From Boothiomyces macroporosus (Eukaryota; Chytridiomycota; Chytridiomycetes; Rhizophydiales; Terramycetaceae): a stretch of 61,245 nt of DNA. Every line of letters starts with the position of its first letter. Positions within the stretch are counted from its first letter, which is position 1. The notes beneath the pieces are model-generated. The model ran no database searches, was not told the DNA's origin, and saw only the letters and a program-made list of their open reading frames with translations. Made by a program: the position numbers and the translations under genes. Below are positions 1 through 11,808 of this stretch, one piece after another. The stretch lies in assembly GCA_027604185.1 (NCBI GenBank), contig JADGKB010000089.1, positions 1 through 61,245 on the forward strand. The letters are read 5' to 3'.

Positions 1-424
1 TTACCATTTTCTTCTTGTGTCTTTGCCAAGGTCTAGGATTAAGCCGCTCCTTGAATCCCTTGACAATATACTCTTTGGACATGCACTTTGGACAGACAGA
101 GGAAGTAAGATGCTCGTCCAACAAATAGCACTTGATTTTGTGCTGGGCAAAGACAGTCCTCCAGCCCTTTGTTTTCGAAGGTTTCTGGTATTTCATAGTG
201 TGCCCTGCATCGCTCCAATCACCCATAACCACCACAAAGTCGTTTCCATAAGTTTTTTTCATATTTTTGATCAATTTCATTTCAGACCTTTGTGTATTTC
301 TGTACGTATTGAACCGCATCTGTCGATGAACAGGGTTAGAGTAAAATGCTTCCAACTCATTCCAATTCTGTTTCATGTAGCGTAAGTAGTCAGCTACTCT
401 TAGGTCTGGAAGCAAGATCGATAG
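1..424 (-). CDS. TnpB/Fanzor-like transposon protein, C-terminal part, cut by window edge
   Basis: Seen: an open minus-strand frame contains VHRQMRFNTYRNTQRSEMKL, then VVVMGDWS, then YLLDEHLTSSVCPKC, and runs off the window at base 1. Known: an arginine-rich helix, a 'GDWS'-type strand and a 'DE.RTS..C..C' zinc-ribbon start are typical of the RuvC-like C-terminal half of transposon-encoded TnpB/Fanzor proteins in fungi. Inferred: this is such a protein or its remnant. The second half of the zinc ribbon and the last RuvC aspartate would lie outside the window. The last bases read ATG then gtaa, so an intron donor at the edge is possible. The upstream limit (about 424) is a guess at a splice acceptor, and no N-terminal part is seen in the window. 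No terminal inverted repeat could be identified. Another transposase family with a similar zinc ribbon remains possible. Confidence 0.5.
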
Positions 425-767
425 CTGGATACTCGGTGTACATATGTTGTATATTATTATTCATTAAAACAATAAAGAGAAAAGTATATTTTATTACTGT
501 TTTATACCATGAGCCACTGTTATTGTTTACCATATTAATCTCTTATTTCAACAGAATTGAGAGTGCATTTCAGCAGCATCCAAGTATAATCACCAGCATA
601 CTAAACATCCTTATCAACAATTACAACATCGATATTGCTCGATCAATCTTTATCTGGAACCTAATTAAACCCGTTGAAATTTAAAGTCAATGTATCTGGG
701 CTGGTAACATATTTTTTACTGTACATTGTTAAATTTATTCAACTTTGAAACCCCCCACTATATAAGA
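425..767 (+). other. Gap with a possible 3' exon of an unidentified gene
   Basis: Most of this stretch is AT-rich and featureless. On the plus strand, bases 553-684 are open after a cttatttcaacag acceptor-like site and end in TAA. They encode a helical-looking peptide beginning RIESAFQQHPSIITSILN and ending IWNLIKPVEI. No 5' exons were found in the window. It may be a relic of a gene interrupted by the neighbouring mobile element, or chance. No function is proposed. Confidence 0.15.
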
Positions 768-2649
768 TTACGCTGGAATTTGGACAGGGAGAGGAATCAG
801 CTCTGGTATATCATCTCGATGCTTCTTCAAATGTTCCAGCTCCTTTGCTAATATTTCCTGTGCATGTTTGTCTTCCAATTCGTTGGAAAACTCCAAGGCG
901 GTTGTATAGCATTGATGTGCTTTGTCATAGTTTTTCACAGCAACTAGAATTAAATCTATAGTACTAGAGGCTTGCCCAATCAATACTCTAGAGGACAGTC
1001 CCCATCTTGGGTTGTTGAGGCTGTCCGAAATCGCCACTGACCGTTCGCCATAAGTTTTAGCTTTGGTGAAGTCCTTTAGGCGAAGATAACACTGGCCAAT
1101 ATCATGCAGCAGCCAAGCCTTTTCAATTGAGCCATCTGGCGTAATTTTAACTCCAGCTTCCAGCGCATCGATAGCCTTTTTATATTTCCTATTGTACACA
1201 TGGATTTTTCCAATTTCTGCCAAAGCTCGAACACACCATTCGTCTGAATTCATTTCTTTACCCAGAGTAACAACTAGATTAACAATTGGTACCTTTCTTG
1301 TAGTGAGTCAATGCATCTGGCACGTTCCCAAGCTTGTAGTAAATATTAGCCATTATATCATTCAATTCAACTAAATTAATTATACTTACTTGTAGTAGTT
1401 TCGACATTATGGAATTCTGGGGACTGGATTTTTGTTAACAGGGTTTTCGTTTTTCGCAAAGCGGTTTGGAAATCACCTTTGGAGAGATAGTTATTTACAA
1501 TCTGCATGCTAGTCTCGATTAAATTCTTTGCAAAATTCTTTTCTTCGAGCTTGATTTGCTGCTTCTTTATTGGATTCTCTGGGATTTTCTTGCTCTTGTA
1601 CCCTCCAGCTGTTTTTGGGTTTTCCATTTCTTGCTTTTTGAGGGCTTCTCTCTTTTTGTGATCTTCTGCTTTTTGAATAATCGATTGGCGGTTTCTTTGG
1701 TTGATTTGCTTTGTTAGTACTTTTGAAGTTTCCTTCTTTCTTGCATAGATGGGCTTTTGCTGTCTCCAAAATTCTGTTCGCATATCAAGGTACTTTAATG
1801 CATCATCCACAAGTGACTTTACTTTGCTGTTTGGATTGCTGTTAAGATCTGCGGTTAAATTTAGTTACCTTTATCTTTGACGAAATTTTCCAAATATTCT
1901 TGATCTGCATACAATTCTCCCAACAGCTGCTTTGCAGATTTGCCTATTTTTGGGTCTTTTTGTGCCTGTGTGGTCGTGGAGTTTTGCCCAGGTTGTGTCG
2001 GCTGTTTGGGTGATACCCAGACACCACTTAGAAACGGCTGTTTACTAGTAGTTGCGCCACCTTCATTTAGCGCTTAGTTTACCATTTTGTCCAGTTGGCA
2101 CGGATATAACTAGTCTGGCACCAGGAGGAGGTTGGAATTTGTAGTCAGTTGGATCTAAGTTAACGAAAGAGTACTGCCGATAGAGTTATAAATAGCTTCT
2201 CGAGCCTTTTGTATTCCCAATCTAAACTCGTCCAGCTAGATTAACCATCAATTACTTCTGGTCTAAATTGATTTCCGCGATGATAATAAACCAAGGCTAG
2301 TTCAAAATCTCCTTGTGAATACAGGGCTTCTGCTTTCTGAAATACTCCTTTGAAAAAATCTACTTCTTCTGTCAACGAAGTGTCTGCGTCTTGCAATGCT
2401 TTCTGGGTATCTCCAAGTTGTAACTATATCAGAATAACAGTACGTAGCATTTGGATCTAGCCACCAATACATTCTTATCCAACGGGCGCAAACGTAAAGC
2501 CTGGATTTAATTCCAATTACCTTGGTGTAAGCCTCGATCGATTTCTGATAGTTTCCTTGCTTTGCTAAAATATCTCCTTCAGCTGCGTATGATTGGAAAG
2601 ATGAAATGATTTCATCCACTTCTTCTTCTTCGATATCGTCCTTGGCCAT
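768..2649 (-). CDS. ODAD4: Outer dynein arm docking complex subunit 4 (TTC25-like TPR protein)
   Basis: Known role: ODAD4/TTC25 anchors outer dynein arms on doublet microtubules of motile cilia. Seen: nine exons join into about 573 residues. N-terminal TPRs include YAAEGDILAKQGNYQKSIEA, VLVARSKCYLQLGDTQKA and ALYSQGDFELALVYYHRG. The family signature FWRQQKPIYARKKE follows in mid-protein, with further TPRs (WLLHDIGQCYLRLKDFTKAK) to the end. Introns lie at 2501-2520, 2424-2443, 2236-2255, 2155-2174, 2061-2082, 1849-1868, 1371-1389 and 1274-1292, all 19-22 nt. The in-frame GTG three bases upstream of ATG 2649 was not used as start. Together with CFAP69 nearby it implies a flagellated life stage. 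Confidence 0.93.
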
Positions 2650-3038
2650 CACGAAAATTGTCGGTGAATTATCGAACCTTTTAAGGTGTCGTCATCATAG
2701 CAGTAATCACGAGTGGCAGTTGAGTTTAAAATTATAATATTACATTAGAGCCAATTCGTCTGCATTCTATTGAGTAAGGTTATTATTGCGCTAGCTGACT
2801 CTGGTAGTTTGACACCTCTAACTAATTTCGTGTCTGTGCTGAGCCATCTTTACTCTGTGAATATCAGCCGTATGAGCGTCTATGGTTGGCTACCAATTGA
2901 TTTGCACTTCCACTTCTTTTTTGGTACTCTTTTGAAGCACCTACGTAACTCACTATCCAACGCACATAGTAAATTTCACATAATTTCACAATCATCTCTA
3001 CAGCACACCTAATAACTTGTATGACAATTAAAACAAGG
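2650..3038. other. Intergenic, no gene recognised
   Basis: This spacer lies between the 5' end of ODAD4 and the 3' end of TXNL4A. Open frames on both strands (for example plus 2770-3012) have biased composition and no motif, and I could not join them with the short-intron pattern into a sensible protein. It probably carries the ODAD4 promoter and the TXNL4A 3' UTR. Confidence 0.5.
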
Positions 3039-3467
3039 TTAATATTTATATTTAGTAGAATAATCCTTTGGAGCAACAACCAGCCCTTTGCCCTTCCTTG
3101 CACCGCGATAAATAGTTTCGATAATATCAATCATTTCCTGCTTGTCTTCAATCGCCCAGTTTAGTTTATTATTATCCCCAGTTCCAAAATCCATCATCAT
3201 ATGTCGGTTGCGGAAAAAGAACATTACTGTGCATGGATCGTAGATTTCGTACATCTTGTTAAAGTCTGGAACCTGAGTGATATCGCACAGATATATCACT
3301 GCAAAGTTCTTTACTTTCTCTGCGATTCCATACAGCGTTTCATCCATTCTCATGCAGGTTGGATCCCAGTCATGTCCAAACCGTATCACTACGATCCTCT
3401 CCTCTTCATTTAGAATAGCTTGATCTACATGCCATCCAGTTGGCAAGTGCGGTAAAAAGTAGGACAT
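3039..3467 (-). CDS. TXNL4A: U5 snRNP 15-kDa protein Dim1/TXNL4A (thioredoxin-like)
   Basis: Known role: Dim1/Dib1 is a thioredoxin-fold subunit of the U5 and tri-snRNP that holds the spliceosome in its pre-activation state. Seen: a single-exon, full-length 142-residue protein with MSYFLPHLPTGWHVDQAI at the start, VVIRFGHDWDPTCMRMDE, YLCDITQVPDFNKMYE, CTVMFFFRNRHMMMDFGTGD and YRGARKGKGLVVAPKDYSTK. These are the hallmark segments of the family, and the length is standard. It has no intron, unlike most neighbours. It is the only core splicing factor in a window dominated by ultrashort introns. Confidence 0.97.
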   Translation of the reverse strand: MSYFLPHLPTGWHVDQAILNEEERIVVIRFGHDWDPTCMRMDETLYGIAEKVKNFAVIYLCDITQVPDFNKMYEIYDPCTVMFFFRNRHMMMDFGTGDNNKLNWAIEDKQEMIDIIETIYRGARKGKGLVVAPKDYSTKYKY

Positions 3468-3532
3468 GGAATATCAAGGAAAATTTTTTGGTGAGTCAAC
3501 CAGTTTACAATTGAATTGAAATTTAAATATAT

Positions 3533-3993
3533 TTATTGAATACGAGCATCAGCTTGGCACTGCTTCAACATATCCAAATAGAATTGACTAGGGTGAGTGA
3601 CAACTTACCATGCGCTGATATTGTTCTGGTTGGCATCAAGGCATCTCATGAATGCCTTGTTATCTGGCTCACAGGCAGCTCCAACTTGTTGTTGAACTGG
3701 AGCAGCCGGTTGTTGAACAGTTTGTGGTTGAGAGTTACCACCTCCAAATAATGAAGAGATTCCTCCTCCAATAACATGCCCTACGGTGCTTCCAACTGCA
3801 ACACCAGCTGCAGTAGATGCCATATTTGCAAATAAACTAGGTTGTTGTGGTTGCTGAACTGCTGGAACCTGAGCATGTTGTTGGACTGGCGGTGCTGGAG
3901 CTGGAGCTGCTGGTTTAGGAGCTGGTGCTGGTGCTACTCATTAAATGCATTCATACCTCTAGCTGCTGGTCTTGATGCTTGTCTTCTTGCCAT
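3533..3993 (-). CDS. CHCHD2: CHCHD2/CHCHD10 (Mix17)-like mitochondrial twin CX9C protein
   Basis: Known role: CHCHD2, CHCHD10 and Mix17 are intermembrane-space twin CX9C proteins imported by the Mia40 pathway and linked to respiratory-chain and cristae function. Seen: three exons give about 138 residues. MARRQASRPAAR is followed by an Ala/Pro-rich stretch, a Gly-rich hydrophobic segment (VGSTVGHVIGGGISSLFGGG) and a CHCH domain with CEPDNKAFMRC and CQFYLDMLKQC. The second CX9C pair exists only when the 21-nt intron at 3588-3608 is removed. The first intron is 23 nt (3934-3956). The stop TAA lies inside AATAAA. Confidence 0.93.
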
Positions 3994-4112
3994 TTCTGAT
4001 TATAATTTTTTTTGTGGAAGTTTCTATTGTCAAACGGGCAACGTGATCTTTCATTGGGTCGAATCATAACATCAGGTTTCAAGCTATCGGAAATGACCAG
4101 GGTTTAGAATGT

Positions 4113-4736
4113 TTATTGAACACATATTAAATTTTTACATTGAGAGTAAGGCAGCAGGTACATGCGGATAATCAATTTCAGCTCTGGTTCCACCCTCTTA
4201 TCTTGCAAGAGCATCTCCAGTAGCTCCCCGTTAGACAGCTTTGAAGCGGTTGAGATGGGATAGTTTTCGTTGCAGCATGGATTTGCCCTTTCAAATTCAA
4301 GCATCTTTCTTACAAGTTTGACATCTTGCGAGTCGATCGCTTTACAGAACAATAAATCAAAGTCTAGAAACTGGAAGTTTTCGTCAGAGTTAAATCTATC
4401 CAGCAGTAGTGAAGCGATTGAAGGGTAAAATTGAAGGGCCATTGAACATTCCAACAAGCAAAGCTGTATCCACCGTTCATTGACAGATTTCTTTGACAGA
4501 CATTCTTTTAACTGGTTATAGTGACCATTTTCTGACATGTAGCATAGGGATTCCTTTCCAATATCTCCTGGGGCAAGTTTAACCATATCTGGATTCGACA
4601 TTTTATATTGAACAAAAGTTACAGTTGGAATCAAATCTAGATTGATGCTAGTGCAAGAAAGACGCAACGAATGATATTCTGGTAGGTTTAAATGCTGGCT
4701 TATTATCTGCAATTCTAGTGGGATTTTATGAAACAT
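4113..4736 (-). CDS. F-box-like protein with degenerate repeat region
   Basis: A single exon encodes 207 residues. The N-terminus (FHKIPLELQIISQHLNLPEY, then SLRLSCTSINL) has the spacing of an F-box, suggesting a substrate adaptor of an SCF ubiquitin ligase. The rest is helical with ankyrin-like spacing (LCYMSENGHYNQLKECL, LFCKAIDSQDVKLVRKML) but without clear consensus repeats. The stop codon TAA overlaps AATAAA. The substrate cannot be inferred. Confidence 0.6.
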   Translation of the reverse strand: MFHKIPLELQIISQHLNLPEYHSLRLSCTSINLDLIPTVTFVQYKMSNPDMVKLAPGDIGKESLCYMSENGHYNQLKECLSKKSVNERWIQLCLLECSMALQFYPSIASLLLDRFNSDENFQFLDFDLLFCKAIDSQDVKLVRKMLEFERANPCCNENYPISTASKLSNGELLEMLLQDKRVEPELKLIIRMYLLPYSQCKNLICVQ

Positions 4737-5007
4737 AGCAACATTTCATTAGGGAGTTGGGTATTTAAGGAGCTCTGGCGTTTCAGGATCAATTGCTACA
4801 ACTCAACAGCAATTGATTTAAAACTTAAAGAGTTTGTAGAGTTGCTATGTTACTAAACAAACTATGAAGTTTGGCATGCCATCAATGACACTACCATAAC
4901 CTATAAAGAATTCCCAGATACTTGATAGTCACAATTGATTCCTTGAATATCAATCAAAATCAACTCTGTGTCTTGTCCAAGAAAGTTTCCTATAAAATCG
5001 CGTCATC

Positions 5008-7870
5008 ATGTCAGGAGTAAAAATACAAGCTATTCAACAGCTTCAGACAGAGTTAATTCCCACCAAATCAAGGAACCCTAAAAAGCAGATTACTAGAGAG
5101 CAACTCGAGACTTTAATCCCGACTTTTAAAAGAAACGTAAATGCCAAAGTAGACTTTGAAAAGCTCTCGAAATTACTAAACCAAAAATCTATAAAATTGT
5201 TTGCTGATAGGCAGCAAGGGGCTTTAGAAAAGCTGGTTTCAATATACACAACAGGAATTGTAATTTTTTATTGATTTAGCCAATTTCTGATTTGGTTTCA
5301 ATTACGAATTTGCTGGATCCTATTCTAAACTTGATCCAAGCAGGAGCAACAAATCTAGTTACACCGCTTTGTGACTTGCTTGGATTATTTCAGTACTATT
5401 GTGCTAACGGCAGATATTTTCCAAATTTAAAGGATGAGCAAGTAGATTTACTTTCATATCCATGCAGGCAGCAAGAGCAGGTCACAGAAAATATCGTTTA
5501 TTTATTGAATACATTGTGCAGAGTATTAGAAAGCGGCAATCAAGAGTTAGTGGTGGTAGCACTTGAGGTAATCCTTTTTTAACACAGGCGTTATTTCAGA
5601 TATCCGGAGGAGATGTTGAGCAGCAGAACAATAACAAGCCCATCAAGATTCAGTTTTCGAAATCTGTTCTCCAAACTACTGCATTGGCTCCACACAATTT
5701 CGAGAACAAGCATACAAAGAACTCTAAATTCCTATTGCATGCTGCCACTAAAAGGTAAATGCATAGTAACTAGCTCATTAATCACATATCTAACCCAATT
5801 ACTCGTCACCGCGGATGATATTTCAGTAATTTTCATGACACTAAAGTGCCTGGAACGCTTAACGCGATCCAATATATTTTGTGAGCAAATCATCAACAGC
5901 GAAAACCATAATCAAACGGCTGTACTGAAAAAGATGCTCTTGCTTCTTCGGGATTACAATGAAAAAGATGCGGTCCTGTTTCTAAACTTTGAACTGTGGT
6001 GGAATATTTTGGAAAGTCAAGTCAAAATAGAAGCTGCAAATTACCTTGGAGAGCCAGACCAACTCCAATTGATTTATTCACAACTTTGTGAATGCATCAA
6101 AACTGCAAAGCGAAAGATTGAAAAACAAAAACGAAATGAATTGCTGTTTTTGCTTGCAAAAGTAGTGGAATATTCTCTAAAGTCAGACTTTGTACAAGTT
6201 CCAATCCTAAATTTCGTTTTGGAGAATATGCAGATAGAAATGAACAATCAAGAGAAGGAAGAACCAATTGACGAAGACGATTTTGAGTTCAAACGGATGA
6301 TTGTCAACATTGCCAAGTTGCTATGTGATATCCCAGAAGCCAAAGTTGAATTGTTGAATGTAATTTTGCTTAATTCAGGCTGGACTACTTCAGCTTTCTC
6401 TTAGATTCTTGAACTGTACTCCAAATAGCCAATTGAGTAAAATTTACGACCACGACCATTTATCATTAATCCAAATATCCATTTTAGGATTGATTTGCAA
6501 TTTGATTCCGACTGTGCAGAAAGAATTCAGGATGTTGGATGGACCAGAAATACTGATGAGCTATTTAGACAAGCTGATCAAAGACGGAAAAGATTTTCAT
6601 TCAATGAGAATTGACCTTGTCCGAGTGCATGTGAATTTATTGGATACGTGCTTGTTGACTATTTTAGCGTTTGCTGAAGGTGGCCCGACCAACAAAAAGA
6701 TCCTTTCTTCTTTCAGCATATTTGAAAAATTCCTAGGTAAGCAGAGATTTATTCAGCGCTGCTTTCGAGAAAGACGCCATCCACTGAAATCTGGATAAAG
6801 TGTTTATTGTGTTGTTCCTCTTTGTGCCAAGGATACAAAGCAAACAAGCAGAATTTTGGAGAAGCTGGAGGGGTGGAAGTCATGATTGAATTCTTAAAGT
6901 ATCATTAGACTAAACACCAGATATGATACCTGCGATCCAAAAGAAAAGGAAAGAGTGTTACTATCGACAGTAGAATGTATCTGGGGAACTATCTGTGGCA
7001 ATTTCGTTTTCGAAAACAAATTCCTGCAACTGGACGGTAGACGGTTCTTAATACAGGAATGTTTTACCTCCTGGAACTCTTAGAAATGTCAACATATGAA
7101 AATAAGCGACACGCGTTAGGTTGCATACTGGACTTTTTGGAAAACCCCAAAGTAAAATTAGCTTAAATACAGGCAGTATTACATGTCCTGCAATGGAGAA
7201 CGAAAGAAAAATCCACAAAGGGAATAGAGCACCTGCTAATAGCATTGTGGAGTTTTGAAGAAGAAAAATTAGAGGTTATTCAAGGAACTTTTGGTTCAAT
7301 ATCACCAGACTCTCAATTTCCACTTCGAGGATTGAAATCAAAGAAAATCGAGCTGCTAAAAAATGGAATTGAGCCGGATGGTGGTAGAGCCGTTCTAGAA
7401 ATACAGGAAAATCTAAGAGTACTATCATTTCTTACAACCAGGCAAAGATCTACTCGATATTTTGCAAATTGGGATTCGAACATTTTTCAAACACTCTGAA
7501 TGTGAAAGAAAAGACCAAACTGGCGATGATTTCCAAGTATCTTGATTTCAAAATTGGCGAAGTTTGGAATGAAATTGGAGAAGAGCTAAAGTATGAAAAT
7601 ATTCGGCCAATCTCTCCAGATTTGTGCTGTATTCGTGCAATTGAACAAACGGTCAAAGCAAAAACTATGGCTGTAATAGAGAAACAGAATGAAATTATCA
7701 AAAAGGCAGAAAAGGTTGCTTTTATTTGACTTTAGGAAGCGCAGGTGCAGGAACAAGAGTTTTTCAGTGCCTGGAAATTCAAATTTCTGCCTGAAGTTCC
7801 TCCACCACGAAAACCAAGGATTCACACATGGAGACAAAGACAGTTTTATAATGTAAATGTACCCAAATAA
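5008..7870 (+). CDS. CFAP69: Cilia- and flagella-associated protein 69
   Basis: Known role: CFAP69 is a helical-repeat protein of the ciliary central apparatus, needed for sperm flagella and olfactory cilia. Seen: eleven exons give about 885 residues, close to the animal length. The C-terminal block LDFKIGEVWNEIGEELKYEN followed by IRPISPD is the family signature. AKIYSIFCKLGFEHF and VECIWGTICGNFVFENKFLQ also match expected CFAP69 segments. Introns: 5260-5279, 5568-5587, 5755-5773, 6360-6378, 6737-6756, 6899-6920, 7037-7056, 7152-7172, 7419-7441, 7715-7735 (19-23 nt). Two of them are 21 nt and carry an in-frame stop. The stop TAA lies inside AATAAA, 15 bp from the convergent stop of the P5B ATPase. 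Confidence 0.92.
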
Positions 7871-7885
7871 ATTGAAGAATGATAT

Positions 7886-10800
7886 TTATTTAAATTCGTC
7901 TTGAATTATTTTGAATTTCTTTCCAGATTGTCTCCACTTTTCGATTTTCGCTAGTCTATGCAAACTGTAGTTGGAATGTGTGTCTACCACATTGCGATCA
8001 ATTTTCATTATCCGTATGCGTTCAGTGATGAGACCGAGGAATTTGACCAGATAGAGTATGACATACCTCTCTACCAACCAACTGGCAACAAAGTTAAAGA
8101 TAGCAACAGCAACAATAACTACCCTTCCGTTCCAAGGCAGAACTACAATCTCCAATAAATCTACAGCAATTGTAGGAGGTAGCAAAGTGAGATATGTAGT
8201 AAATGAAATAATTAGAAAGATTACAGAAATCAGCGGTACTACATTAGTTGAATCTTACCATTCTTCCAGATCGAAGCTTGATATGGCGGACCAACAGTGA
8301 ATACAATCGCTACAATAACATACTGGTAACAGCTACTTAGAAAAACTACGGTATTTTCCATTGAGAGGTATGTTTGATTTTCGATATCAGCAATCCCTTC
8401 CTTATACCATGGCTGTGATCTAACCCACACAAAAATTCCAATTTGGAAGATCATTGACAAGACAACTTGGCCAATAAGCGACGTCAATACTTTCTTGCTA
8501 ACTAACGAGGCGGTTGGTCGTTTTGGATGGATGCTAGGATGTGGTCCAGTTTGCCCCATAAACACAGCTATTGGAATGATCAGGCAAATATCAATGTACA
8601 TGAATTGAAAATCACCAATGTTTTGCGCCAAACTGTACATTAAGGAAACAGAGGTAAATTGAATAAGGGAATACAATGCCATGTACTTGAAACAACAGAA
8701 AGACGTCACTAAAGCAGCTCTTCCTTCCCTAATTACTTGCAGTACGCATTCTAAATCAGAGTTATTTGAAGTAAATGGAGCTGCAACTGAGGCTTCAGCT
8801 TCGGATAAAGACAGTCCAATGTCTGCAGATTTCAAAGCTCCACAATCGTTGGTACCATCACCACAAAACCCTACACAATATCCTAAATGCTGCAAGTTCT
8901 CTACCAAGAAGTGTTTTTGGTCTGGAGACATTCGAGCAAAGATTTGAGTCTTGATGAGCATCTGGAATTAGTTTAAAATACCTTTTCAAAGATTTCGTCA
9001 CTGGCAAATTCGAGCATCCACTGGAACGCATCGCCAGTGATTGCCATTTGATAGTCTGCCAAACGCTCTGGAGACACATCTCCGTTTGGTTTAAAAGTCA
9101 CTGGATCCAACTTTAAATTGCTGTCATCTACATCTTCCCACACTATTCTTGCATCTTCTTCATGAGACTGGCCAGATTCAAATCGGGGAATAAAGATCCT
9201 CGAACTTTTCTTTACTAATCCACACTCTCTGGAAACGGAAATGGAAGTCAAGACATTATCTCCAGTACACATAACTTGTCGAATCGCAGCTTTGTTTAGA
9301 GTTTTAATAACAGGAAAGGTTCCTGGTTTCAATTTGTTTTCAAAGATGATGAATCCTAAAAATAATAGCCCGGTTTCCACAGATTGTCTCTTTAGTTTCT
9401 GCACAGACGCAAGGGACATGCTTTCCAGCTTCTTGTATGCAACTGCAATCACTCTGTATCCATGGTGAGTATAATACCGCAACTGCTCATTATAGTCTTT
9501 TGGAAAAGTGCTAATATCGCAAATTGATTGCATAACTTCTGGAGCCCCTTTAACAAATACTTCATATTCTGGGTATATTCCTGGGTCGCTCGAACTTTCA
9601 GTAAATGAATTTCCAACAGCAGTGCTTCCAGAATACTTGAATCGCTGCACAACAACACTTTGTCGTCGCAAGTTACTTACAAATTCAAATGATTTGACGA
9701 CACCCAATTCTGTAAATGTCTCTGTTCCGAAATTCTTGCTTGAGGTAACAGTATCGTAGGCAGGGACCCAGGGAGGTCTAACTGTCAATGTTGCACCGTT
9801 TCTAACAGTTTTCTTTGCTGCAACATTGGATGAAAAATCCTCTTCGATATTCCAATTAGTAAATTGAAACATTTTCAAATCTAACGGATCGCCCATTAAA
9901 TCCCCACCTACAACTTTGATAGAGTGGCATGTTGCCATTGCACATATTATTAAAGGATATGGAAAATCAGGTTCCACAACTGGATTGTTGGGGTCGTTTG
10001 AGTGCATAATAGAAACTCCTGACATGGTGGGGCCAAAACTTGGGTATTCTGGTACTGTTGACCCAAGAGCGCCGCTTATTGGCACTGGTTTTGTCATTAA
10101 CGTTTCAATGGTTCTGTACATGCGTGAAAATCGAACTGGCTGCAAACTTGGGATTTCATGATAAGGATTTTCAAATCTGCTCTCATTTGGAACAGTAAAG
10201 CGCACGCCAAGTACATCCAGACCTTCCTCTGTTAATGTTCCAGTTTTGTCAAAGCACATGATGTTAATTTTCCCACCAATATTGACTCTAGGAGGACTTG
10301 TGCAGAATATTCCACTTTTTCGTAGTCTGCTTATGGCAAAACTAGTACCAATTGCCATGGTAGCTGGAAGTGCTGGTGGAACAGCAATTGTGATTAAATC
10401 AAGAGCTCTGATGATGATCGTTTCCCAATTGATTCCGAGTTTTATAAAGTTGTACAGCGATCCTAAAAATCCCAGCCCAGAAATAACAGCCAGTACTCCA
10501 ATAAATCTAAAGGCATCTCGATAAAATTTGAATGTGTTTGGACGTGGAAATAGCATGGATCGAATTAAGCTTCCTTTCGTAGTATTGAAACCTGTACGTA
10601 CAACGAGTGCAATAGCACCCTTTCTACTTCCAATTATGGATGGGTATTTTTTGGATAATTCTGCTTGATTTCCAGGCCTGATTCGAATGATTTTTGTTCC
10701 AGAAAAAAGGAAATATTTGGACATATGGGGCGAAGAAGCCGGCTCTTCTGCTTCAAAATCAAGGGATGCTAATTCTTGGTCTGGAATTGGTGACTTTGAA

Positions 10801-11808
10801 ACTGGTAAACTTTCACCGGTAAGCATGCCTAAGTAAAAAGCAAATTACTTTCGTTCACTATGCAATCTCCTGTAAGTAAAACCGCATCGCATGGGAATAA
10901 ATTCAATGATCCAGATTCAATTTCAAACAAGTCTCCTGGAACCATTTCTTCCGAATTCATATAAACCCACACTCCATTTCGAAGTAATCTGACATGACAG
11001 CTGAACCTGGAAAGGTCCTTCATTCTGTTAATATTTCTTTTTGTTTCCAAAAATGTAGCAATCGACGAGGTTACTGAAATAAACAAGATTGCTCCTGCAT
11101 AATAGTAATAATCATCCAATGACCACAAAATGATACTGGCGATTTGGAATACAAAGAATGGATGCAATACTTCATCAACCAACAGCCTGAAATTCGACTT
11201 TTCCTGGATTTCCACTTGATTCTTTCCAAATATTGACCGCTTGCTATGAATTTCCTGATCTGTGTTAAAATATCTTCACCATCATCTTGTTCGAGAAAGA
11301 CTCGGGAAACTGAAGTCCAGTTTGAGTCGACCCAAGCATAGTTCGGCTCAAACATCTCTGTATTTGGATTGAAAAAGAATTTGAAATAACGATAGTCGTA
11401 AAATCGTAGGTGGTCCAGTATGATATCTTGAGATGCATCCACCTCTGTAAAAGATCTAGGAAAGATCATTGAGGCTTTCATTCCAAAATCGATTTTGGTG
11501 ATCCTATTCAGGGAGATTTCTCCCCATTGATTCTTGATGCAAATATAATCTGCGTCTGCAAGACTGCATGGGAATGTTTTGGTCTTCATTTCAATTGCAG
11601 TGTTCCAGCGACATATCAAATAGTAAATCCCGCCTGTAATAACGCATAATATGATGTAAATCGCAGACCGGAGACCGGTAGACTTCCTACCACTGGTGTA
11701 TAATGTCAGGTCATCATCTACAATGACCTCTTGCTCGTATAAATTATCTGATAATCTCATAAATTGTTGCGGTTGTCGCCTAGGTCCAATTCCTGCTCTG
11801 GAAGTCAT
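7886..11808 (-). CDS. P5B-type transport ATPase (ATP13A2/3-like)
   Basis: Known role: P5B ATPases sit in endo-lysosomal or vacuolar membranes, and ATP13A2/3 export polyamines. Seen: five exons give about 1280 residues. Order: cytosolic and membrane N-terminal region; FRLLVDEVLHPFFVFQ before M1; actuator TGES; M4 with the P5B-specific PPALPAT (P5A has PPELP); phosphorylation site CFDKTGTLTEEGLDV; hinge CGDGTNDCGALKSADIGLSL; C-terminal membrane helices. Introns are all 20 nt: 11260-11279, 10829-10848, 8962-8981, 8239-8258. The TGES exon and the helix before it join only after splicing. The stop codon overlaps AATAAA. Confidence 0.95.

Noticed and set aside
17..385. Plus-strand ORF of 122 codons at the left edge
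   Set aside because: Its antisense frame carries the conserved TnpB/Fanzor-like motifs. The plus frame is low in conserved patterns and Phe/His-rich.
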